Shown: one piece after another, positions 34,840 through 44,020 of the stretch
How the letters are laid out: every line of letters begins with the position of its first letter
Position numbering within the stretch: position 1 is the stretch's first letter
Assembly (NCBI GenBank): GCA_001692895.1
Contig: KV748187.1
Span: 1,933,715-1,997,714, forward strand
DNA length: 64,000 bases
Direction: 5' to 3'
Source: Cenococcum geophilum 1.58
Taxonomy: Eukaryota; Ascomycota; Dothideomycetes; Gloniales; Gloniaceae
The notes under the pieces: model-generated
Database searches by the model: none
Seen by the model: only the letters and a program-made list of their open reading frames with translations
Told to the model about the DNA's origin: nothing
Program-made: the position numbers and the translations under genes

Positions 34840-34995
34840 CTCTACCTATGGCTATACTCGTGGCTCTACCCGTATCTCTACTTATAGCTCTACTTATAGC
34901 TCTACTTATAGCTCTACTTATGCGTTTACTCGTGTCTCTACCTATATCTCTACCTATATCTCTACCTATATCTCCTTATATCTTCTTATATATCT
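34840..34995. repeat. Minisatellite, 12-bp unit (TCTACCTATATC / GCTCTACTTATA)
   Basis: About 12 copies of a 12-bp unit. An inverted copy of the same tract lies at 41640-41790 in the right arm. Confidence 0.8.
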
Positions 34996-35149
34996 CTTTA
35001 CACGTCTTATAGGGGGTTAGATAGAGAGGTATAGAGATATAGACGTAAATATAAAGAAGTAAAAATACGGAGATATAAAGGTATAGAGGCGCCTCTGCGC
35101 CTCTAGGGGTAGGCCGTGCTAAATTAAGCTACGATTTTAATAAATAAGC

Positions 35150-38100
35150 TCTAAGCCACTAATTTTGCACTAGCAGAAGAAAACTTAGTAGAAGATTTGG
35201 ATAGTAAAGTTACTGCTAAGAGTTACTATCTAGATCCTAACCGCTAAAGAGACTATATAGTTTATTATACTAAGTAGCCTTAAGCTCTTAAACTAGACTA
35301 AGGCATGAGGTTATATACGGGCGTAAAGTACCCGACATTTACTACAAGATTATTCGCCTAAAGAGACGTTAAATCACCGATATCCTTGAGATCGTTTTAT
35401 TTGGAAAGACTCGGTAAGCCTTTAATTGGATAGCAGTGCCAAGATTAAGAAATACTCTTAAATGATATATTATTGGTCCACGTAGCTCTTAGCTTAGCAA
35501 AAGCTAATAGTAAAACGCGATACCTTAAAGTCCTTCTATTACCTACCTAAGCCTTAAAAACCTTTAACTGTTAACTAAACTAACTTACTACACTGTCCTG
35601 CGACTAAAGAGTAACATGGTCAGTTCTATAGGTGGACTCTTATTTATTGCCATAGCTAATATATATTTAACTCTGGCTATAGGTTATAAGTAGCTTGCCT
35701 ATATATAGTATAAGTTCTCTAGTTAACTATGCCCTATTTATTAATATAGAAAGTAAGTACAAAGTAAAGAAAATCTAACTACTACTAACCAGATTGGGTT
35801 TATTACTGCGTATTTTCTGCATTATTACTAGCTAACTACGCCTACTTAACTATTATAGGGAGTAAGTAAATCTGTGAAATGGAGAACGGGTAGGCTAAAG
35901 TTAATAGCTAATTACGTCTTGTTAATTTCTATAGAGAGTAAGTAAACCTAACTAGAGTGGAGAATATAGAAGTAATAGCTAATTGTGTTCTCTTAATAAT
36001 TATAGTTTATTAGTAAACTGGATAAAGTGACTATTGAATTAGTAGCTAACCCTAGCTACTTAGCTGTTACAGGAAGTAAGTTAGCTTAGTAAAAAGGGAT
36101 TTTCTTTATTAAACTAATTGCTAACGTTATCCTCTTCGCGGCTATAGTTTATAAGTAAATTACTATAATAGTATCTAGTGTAAATATTAAATTAATGACT
36201 AACCGCGTCTCTTTAGCGGTTATAGGATATAAGTAAACCCGGATAGAGTAGAGTATGCTAAATTAATAGCTAACTGCGTCTCCTTAATGGTTGTAAGATA
36301 TAAGTAAACCTAGATAGAGTAGAGTATACTAAATTAATAGCTAACTGCGTTTTTTTAACAGTTATAGCGTATAAGTAAACCCGGATAGAGTAGAGTATGC
36401 TAAATTAATAGCTAACTGCGTCTCCTTAACGGTTATAGTATATAAGTAAACCCGGGATAGAGTAAAAGTATGCTAAATTAATAGCTAATTGCGTCTCCTT
36501 AACGGTTATAGTATATAAGTAAACCGGATAGAGTAAAGTATGCTAAATTAATAGCTAACTGCGTCTCCTTAACGGTTATAGGCTATAAGTAAACCTAGAT
36601 AAAGTGGAGTATACTAAATTAATAGTTACTGCGTTTCCTTAACGGTTATAGGGTGTAAGTAAACCTAGATAGAGTGGAGTATACTAAATTGTTAGCTAAC
36701 TATATCTCCTTAATAGTTATAGGCCGTAAGTAAACCTAGATATAATAGAGTATACTAAATTAATAGCTAACTGCGTTTTCTTAACGGTTATAGGCTGTAA
36801 GTAAACCTAGATAAAGTAGAGTATACTAAATTAATAGCTAACTACGTCTCCTTAACGGTTATAGGGTGTAAAATAAACCGGATATAGTAGAGTATGCTAA
36901 TTATAGCTAACTACGTCTCCTTAATAGTTATAGGCGTAAGTAAACCTAGATAGAGTAGAGTATACTAAATTAATAGCTAACTGCGTCTCCTTAACGGTTA
37001 TAGTATATAAGTAAACCTAGATAAGAGTAGAGTTATACTAAATTAATAGCTAACTACGTCTCCTTAACGGTTATAGGATATAAGTAAACCTAGATAGAGT
37101 AGAGTATACTAAATTAATAGCTAACTACGTCTCCTTAATAGTTAATAAATATAAGTAAACCTAAATAGAGTAGAGTATGCTAAATTAATAGCTAACTATG
37201 TTTTTTTAACGGTTATAGGGTATAAGTAAACCTAGATAGAGTAGAGTATACTAAATTATTAGCTAACTATGTCTTTTTAACGGTTATAGTATATAAGTAA
37301 ACCCAGATAAAGTAGAGTATACTAAATTAATAGCTAACTATGTCTCCTTAACGGTTATAGTATATAAGTAAACCCGGATAGAGTAGAGTATACTAAATTA
37401 ATGGCTAACTGTGTTTTTTTAATAGTTATAGCGTGTAAGTAAACCTAGATAAAGTAGAGTATGCTAAATTAATAGCTAACTGCGTCTCCTTAATAGTTAT
37501 AGCCCGTAAGTAAACCTAGATAGAGTGGCGTATACCAAATTAATAGTTAACTATATTTCTTTAACGGTTATAGTATATAAGTAAACCTAGATAGAGTAGA
37601 GTATGCTAAATTAATAGCTAACTACGTCTCCTTAATAGTTGTAGTATATAAGTAAACCTAGATAGAGTAGAGTATACTAAATTAATAGCTAACCGCGCCT
37701 CCTTAACGGTTATAGGATGTAAGTAAACCTAGATAGAGTAGAGTATACTAAATTAATAACTAATTATATCTTCTTAGTGGTTATAGGCTGTAAATAAACC
37801 CAGATAGAGTAGAATATACTAAATTAATAGCTAACTGCGTCTCCTTAATAGTTATAGCGTATAAGTAAACCCGGATAGAGTAAAGTATACTAAATTAATA
37901 GCAAACTACGTCTCCTTAATAGTTATAGTATATAAGTAAACCTGGATAAAGTAGAGTATGCTAAATTAATAGCTAACTACGTCTTCTTAATAATTATAGC
38001 GTATAAGTAAACCTAAATAGAGTAAAGTATACTAAATTAATGGCTAACTATGTCTCCTTAACGGTTATAGCCTATAAGTAAACTTAGATAAAGTAAAGTA

Positions 38101-41100
38101 TACTAAATTAATAGCTAACTGTGTCTCCTTAACGGTTATAGGCCGTAAGTAAACCTAGATAGAGTGGAGTATACTAAATTAATAGCTAACTATGTCTCCT
38201 TAATAGTTATAGGATGTAAGTAAACCTAGATAAAGTGGAGTATGCTAAATTAATAGCTAACTATATTTTCTTTATAATTGTAGTATATATATATATTTAG
38301 TTAGAATAGCGTATATTAAATTAATAGCTAATTATAACCCATTTTTACCGACTATAGTTAGTAAGTAAACTTAGTTAGAGTAAAATATACTAAATTAATA
38401 GCTAATAATAGCTTCTTAATGGCTACAGAATGTGAGTAGATACGGCCTAAATAAATATACTAAATTAATAACTAACTATATCTTCGTAACGGTTAAAGCG
38501 AGTAAGGAAACCTATAAAAAGTAAATTTTTTTTATTAAACTATTAGCTAACTCTTAATATTTTTTATTATAGATTGTAAGAAGATAAATCTTAGTAATAT
38601 GTCTCTTTTTGTAAGATTAGTATCTAACTATATCTTTATAATAATGTTTAGGATATAAATAAGCTTTATAGAATAGAGCTTTTATTTTACTAATTTTTCT
38701 TTAATAAATACAGGCTATAAGTAACCTTGATTAAAGTATAGTATATAGACTTATTAAATAGCTAAACACGTTTCTTAATTATAGATAGTAAGTATATTCT
38801 ACCTAACTAAAATATATATCTCTATAAACTTAATAACTAACTATACCTCCCTAACCGCTATAGAATGTAAGTAGCCGTATATAGGGCATATTTTGTTAGG
38901 TTTATAGTTAATATCCCTTTTTTATTATTATAGGCTGTAAGTAAACCCTATAAGAAATTAGTATATCTTTTTACTAAAGCAATTACTAACTGCATCTTTT
39001 TAATAATTAAAGGCGGTAAGTAAATTTGGTTATAGTATAGTATACTAAGTTAATAGCTAACCGGGCTTTATTAACGGCTATAGCTAGTAAGTAAGCAGAA
39101 CTAGACTAAAGCACGCTTCTTAATATTAGCTAACTACGTCTTTTAAGTAGTTAAAGGAGGTAAGTAAACCTACCTAGAATAGGCTGTATTTCTTTGCTAA
39201 ATATATAGCTTACCTTGCCTTTTTTAACAGCGGTATAGACTTAGGAACGCGCCAACGGAGGACGAGAAAGTATTAGACTTTGCGACCTATTTTGCAAAGG
39301 AAGTTGCTTATCCTTATTTAATGCCTAAGATATAATTAAGGCTATATAGTTCGTGTTAGGATGTCCCTATTCGATGGTTACTCAAATCCCTAAGACACGG
39401 GTATACTCTCTTTAATAATTTTAAAAGGGAATCTGGAGAGTCATGCGATCTTTATAAATTGATACATTGATCTATTGGCGGCGGTGGCGTAAAGAAGATC
39501 AACATTGGCATCGCACCGCAATTCTTAATGATTGAAGCGGTGAACGTGGGAGATTATATCAATTACGGCTTTCTGAAGCTCTATGTAGATTCAGGTATAT
39601 TTATTAGTATTGCGTTTCCATCCTAAAGCGAAACGAGGCCTTGCTAACCAAGTTATAAATGGGCTTAGAAGCCGCAAGCATGGGTTTTGAAATAGGGCTA
39701 CCAATTCTGCCTAAAGCAGGAGGGGAGTTACATATAATCTTACTCCGTAAATGGCTTCGAGACTGTAACGAAAGTTATAGTGATTATAGAATTGCCTCTA
39801 CTAAAGATAACAAATTGCTAATAAGAGTGCTCGACATCAGAGATACGGAAAGCCCAAATTAGTTACTCCTTTATAACACTAAAGGCAAATAAGGAAAATA
39901 TATTACTCTATCTCATTACTAGGGGGAGGCTAATCCCCTTTCTACTATAAAAGAGAATATTAATGCGCACCGTAACGTAATAAACTTTAACGATTTACCG
40001 AAAACATTTTAAGGCGCTGTGGTTATTACTAGAGGGCTCAACGTATAGTTCCTCTGGATTGACTCGCTTTGCATAATCTAGGACGATGCCGATAACTAGT
40101 AACGCGAGTCTGCAAATATGGAGGAGGTATTTGCTTCAGCATACTATATATTTGCCGCTACGTCCGCCAAAGACTCTAACGAAGGCTTCCTTAACCCTCG
40201 GCTAGATAAACAGCCTGTTAGACTTATAGACGCAAGCATAGGCACCTCCTTTAGTGTATATACCTCCGAAGTAGGCGGAACTTTCAATTATAATATAGAG
40301 AACAGAGTGCTGAATAAACGCGGTTAGGTGTTATAAGAGCGGGCCTTATCACCCCAGACGATCTATTTCACTATAACTTAAACCTACTAGGAGTGTAGAT
40401 CTATAATTTGCTGTGAAAACCTCATTTAGATAGCCAAGTGAGTGTCTTCGTCTATAGTTCATGTCCTTGTTAGAAGGTTTATGGCTTTCTTATATTCCGA
40501 TCTTATAATACTTCTTCCTAATTTTATTGCTACATCTACTCTCCTAGATGGAAGTTATTAGTTCGTATGCTAACATGCCTTAATTTTACGGAGAAAGACC
40601 CTTAAACTTGCTTAGCAGCTCCTAATTTCCAATAACCACCTTAGGGCCTCCTTTAGGAGGTGCAGCCTTTGCGTTTAAGAACATCTTTACTAGTTACTCC
40701 AAGCGCGCCCTTACATACCAGAAGGATAGGCTATATACGATTGCCGGACTTAAACGTAGGCTGATGGATTTCTATAAGATAGGAAGTTCGTATAGCATTA
40801 TACACTATTGCCTTAGTAGAAGCCTGCTCTGGCAACGCCTCAGGACGGAATAGTTAAAAAAGATAAGCGATTACAGAGTTAAGGTAGTTCTATTATGGTC
40901 CTAGATGAAATATAAAGGGAAAATCCGTTATAGAAGTATTTCTAAGGTTAATACTAGTTGGAATTAAGACATTAAACTCATCCCTCCTAGTTTAAGCGGC
41001 TAAGAATAACGCGTATTAGAGGCTCTAGGGCGCAAAATTTTGCAAAGATATTATATTAAGCCGGAGCCTAATACGGCCTACAAAATTAATGATGCAGAAG

Positions 41101-41411
41101 GTCATCTAGTTGGCTATATTAAGTTTGACCATAAAGATTAAGTTGACGTTAGATATCTGAGATTTATTATTATTACGTAGTATAAATTTAAAAGCTAGAC
41201 GGAACTTAACAAAGATACCTTAAAAGATTTTGCGGATATTTCTTAGGGTGGAGAGTTAGAGTGGCACAATCTTTGTTATATTTTAGTGGTCTTATATATA
41301 GCTTTTAAGTAAGGGTATAAAATAGAGGAGTACTATAGACTCGGTATAGGAGTTATCTAGGGTAGATATCTGTCGTTCAGTAGACAACCACGGATTTTAA
41401 GGGTGGCGTAA
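35150..41411 (+). pseudogene. HET2: HET-domain gene with giant intron array
   Basis: Plus-strand HET-family gene. An upstream exon (about 35150-35631) stays open apart from TAA/TAG (starts N-F-A-L-A-E-E-N-L-V-E-D-L, ends near T-W-S-V-L). The intron-like array follows (35632-39230), then the main coding part. HET hallmarks: L-L-R-K-W-L-R-D-C-N-E-S near 39745, Y-I-T-L-S-H-Y (39900), L-P-K-T-F, F-L-W-I-D-S-L-C-I-I near 40050, M-E-E-V-F-A-S-A-Y-Y, the G-F-L-N-P block, and L-N-K-R-G ... E-R-A-L-S-P near 40315. The C-terminal part has S-K-R-A-L-T-Y-Q-K-D-R-L-Y and ends at a TAA at 41409-41411. It has fewer stops than HET1. The start codon is not identified. Confidence 0.82.
35632..39230 (+). repeat. 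Intron-like tandem array 2: about 45-50 units, core unit 71 bp, inside HET2
   Basis: Each unit starts GTAAGTAAACCTAG (often ATAAGT), has AATAGCTAACT near position 40 and ends GGTTATAG, followed by three variable bases: 68+3 bp. In the core (36060-38300, about 31 units) the sites fall every 71 bp, for example 36229, 36300 and 36371. The edges hold longer, diverged units (35686, 35753, 35862 and 35938 on the left; 38300-39230 on the right) that still keep GTAAGT, CTAAC and a TAG. The first possible intron is 35632-35682 (GTGGAC...TATAG). The array lies between the HET2 upstream exon and the HET coding exons, in the same orientation as the gene. Confidence 0.9.
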
Positions 41412-41504
41412 GCTTTGGCAAAAATGTTTTGTTTAAAGGTAGAATAGTAGGTAAAGGTTAGGAACAATTTAGAGTTTCAGGTATATAAAAATCTAGAATT
41501 ACTT

Positions 41505-41560
41505 AAAACTATAAATTGCGCCTTTTTTTTGCTGTTTATAGTTAGTAAGTAAACTTAAGT
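41505..41560 (+). repeat. Orphan unit of array 2 downstream of HET2
   Basis: TTTATAGTTAGTAAGTAAAC at 41535-41554 matches the 3' end, 3-base spacer and 5' start of the diverged right-edge units of array 2 (compare 38344-38366). It sits after the HET2 stop and before the inverted-repeat arm. Confidence 0.55.
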
Positions 41561-41566
41561 ATATCT

Positions 41567-42892
41567 TTTAGCCTACGTTTATATCTTTATACCTTTCTAC
41601 CTAACCCCTTATAAGACGTGTAAAGAGATATATAAAGAGACGTAAGGAGATATAGGTAGAGATACGGGTAGAGATATGGGTAGAGATATAAGTAGACGCA
41701 TAAGCAGAGCTATAAGTAGAGCTACAAGTAGAGACATAGGTAGAGCTATAAGTATAGCTATAGGTAGAGATATAGAAAAGTGTAGAAGTATAAAGGTGCG
41801 AGATAGAGAGGTAGAAAGGGTTGCCTAGAAAGGGAATATTAAAGCTAAGCCTATACCTAACTGCTATAACTAGTACACTAAAGAATTAGTCCGTTGTATA
41901 TTATATACCTCTTAAGGTTAGAATAAGTACCTTTCGTAATATAAGTACTATACTACTTTTACTTTAGTACTATATAAGGATTTTAACCGCGCTAAGCAGG
42001 GAGCGCTAACTTACTCTATTATAATTATATTCTTAGGTTCTAATAATAGTTATATTATAGTAGTGTTGCCATTCCAACTTACTATATTATATTATTTTGT
42101 ATTAGAATGGAGGATAGTACTTAAGGTTTTTTTTATATTTCCGGCGCTAGTAAGAAGGGTAGCTAACCCGCTCTAGCCACACCCTTATTTTTATAGCGTT
42201 TCCTAAATATTAGCGCGGTTAAAGCTATAATTTACTTTATAAAGGAAATAGAACATTTATACCTAAGTAAATAATAAGCCGATCTTAATAAGCGAATATA
42301 CTTAAAGATCCCCTCTTCTACCTATACCTTTTAACCAACTACACTAGCGGCGTAAAGAAATTCTAAAAAGAGTACGTTAATTAGCCTAAAGAGGTAAAAA
42401 GCTAAATAATAAGAGGGCTTAAAGATTTAACAAATAAGAAGGCTTAAAGATTTAATAAATAAAAGGGCTTAAAGATTTAATAAATAAGAGGGCTTAAAGA
42501 TTTAATAGATAAGAGGGCTTAACGATTTAATAAATAAGAGGGCTTAAAGATTTAACTAATAAGAGGGCTTAAAGATTTAACAGATAAAAGGGCTTAAAAA
42601 TTTAACTAATAAGAGGGCTTAAAGATTTGACCAATAAGAGGGTAAAAGATTTAGCCAATAAAAGGGCAAGACAAGCGGCTACTAAAGTTTTCTCGCGCGG
42701 TACTAAACACCTTTTGAAACTACGTTCCTCCAAGCAAAACAAGAAATCGCCCCTAGAGGTGGCTCCGCGAAGCCTAGAGGAACTCTACTCCGACGACTAT
42801 AAATAAAAGGGTTGGTTTAAAATACGTCAATAGCGCTAAATTTAAAAGTGTAGGTGTGATTAAGAGCCCTAGGGTTAAAAAGCCCTGGTTAT
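41567..42892 (-). repeat. Long inverted repeat, right arm flanking HET2
   Basis: Reverse complement of the left arm at 33770-35052, block by block: 12-bp minisatellite (41640-41790), unique part, GCTAACCCGCTCTAGCCACACCC motif region (42150-42172), 25-bp minisatellite (42405-42660), then the CGACGACTATAAATAAAAGG part and the AGAGCCCTAGGGTTAAAAAG end. It carries an additional GGAGGAACGTAGTTTC segment (about 42700-42740, inverted) that is also present at 18740. Confidence 0.82.
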
Positions 42893-43190
42893 AGGGCTAG
42901 TGCTAATCCCTGCGGAAGACCCGCCTATAGAAGCGCCTATTTAATGTGTATCTATTAACAAGGATATAGGTTAGGGGTTTTAGCACAGTTTAGTTAACTT
43001 AGTAACCACGCCAAGCTAAACGCCGAGTAGCGGAGGTAGTGCATTACCGCCATAATACTACACTTAAGACCGTTTATTCCAACACTAACTACAGTTCCTA
43101 TTTCCTCTATTCTTTAATCCTAGGAAGTAGACCCTTAATAAAGAGGGTAGCCTAAGCGGGTCGGCGCCCTCCCTGCTAGTGCTGGCAAGA
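42720..43190 (+). repeat. Inverted repeat flanking HET3, left arm (overlaps HET2 right arm)
   Basis: Reverse complement of about 48195-48670. From the shared CCTAGAGG part it passes through the block with GGCGGGTCTTCCGC (inverted), the TATCCTTGTTAATAG part, the AGTAGCGGAGGTAGTGCATT part and GGAAGTAGACCCTTAATAA, and ends in a GCGGGTCGGCGCCCTCCCTG motif (43157-43176). Its left third is shared with the right arm of the HET2 inverted repeat. Confidence 0.75.
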
Positions 43191-44020
43191 TAATAATAAA
43201 GCTAGTCTAATCGCAAATAACTATATAGAAATTCGGGTTATCGCTAGGCAGTAGCATGCAACTTATTAACCAATTATTGGCTAGCTAAGGCGACTTTAAC
43301 GTATATATGTATGTATGTATATTCTATTATAGCTATACACTATTTAGGGTATAGGCCGTTATAGAGCGCTAACTAAATACTTCCTGCTATTAACAGGCGA
43401 CTTTAATAAGGGTGTGGCCGGTACGGGTCGGCCGCCCTCCCTACTTATAGTGGCGATATCTAGCACTAAATCACTTTAATTATTGTTACATATAAGCTGT
43501 AACTATGCTTATATAGCCAACTACCTCCACATTTCGCACTAGCACTATAGTTGTAAATTTTAGACCTGTTTTAGACGCTGCTACTATCCCTAAATATAAT
43601 ATACTATCTACCTATCTAACCTCTACTCTTAATTTGCCAAACTAGCGATATCTAATATCGGCTTCTATAAAATGTATATCGACTTTACCGTTATATCTTA
43701 AGTAGTGTTAATCGACCGTGTAAGAGTACGTTGAAGAGGTTATATAAGGCCAAACGGCACCATAAAGTAGTATAAATGCACTTGGGCAGCGTAGAGGGCA
43801 GAGTAAGTAGTATAGTTAGGTATATGTGTGGGGGAGTAAGAGTGATCGCTAAGGTTTTATTTATAACGTGGGGCGCGATAAGAGGATACAATAATGCATA
43901 TATAAAAGCCTTTATAGTGCATATACAGCGCCAAGCATATTTCTTAGCAGAGAGGGGCTTATAATTTGTCTGCACCCTACTCTACTTAGCTTTAATGCTT
44001 TTTTAGCTTATATTAGCGTT
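43191..44020. other. HET3 upstream flank; no gene called
   Basis: A TATGTATG microsatellite lies near 43303-43320. A second copy of the arm motif, GGTGTGGCCGGTACGGGTCG (43411-43430), is inverted relative to 48195-48245. Two overlapping open frames on opposite strands at 43691-43975 have no recognisable protein family, and I do not call either. Confidence 0.4.

Larger units (their letters stand above)
33770..35052 (+). repeat. Long inverted repeat, left arm (about 1.28 kb) flanking HET2
   Basis: This arm is the reverse complement of 41567-42892. Shared blocks, outside to inside: AGGGCTTTTTAACCCTAGGG, a unique part with GCGCTATTGACGTATTTTAG, a 24-25 bp minisatellite (33930-34200), TTAGCTTTTTACCTC, GGTGTGGC...GCGGGTTAGCTGCCC (34427-34452), a unique 400-bp part, a 12-bp repeat (34840-34990), and CACGTCTTATAGGGGGTTAG (35008-35027). 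Collinearity along the whole length supports one ancestral inverted duplication or terminal inverted repeats. Confidence 0.82.

Noticed and set aside
43691..43975. Overlapping open frames of 94 (minus) and 62 (plus) codons upstream of HET3
   Set aside because: They overlap on opposite strands, match no family I know and lie in low-complexity AT-rich flank. I could not support either as a gene.
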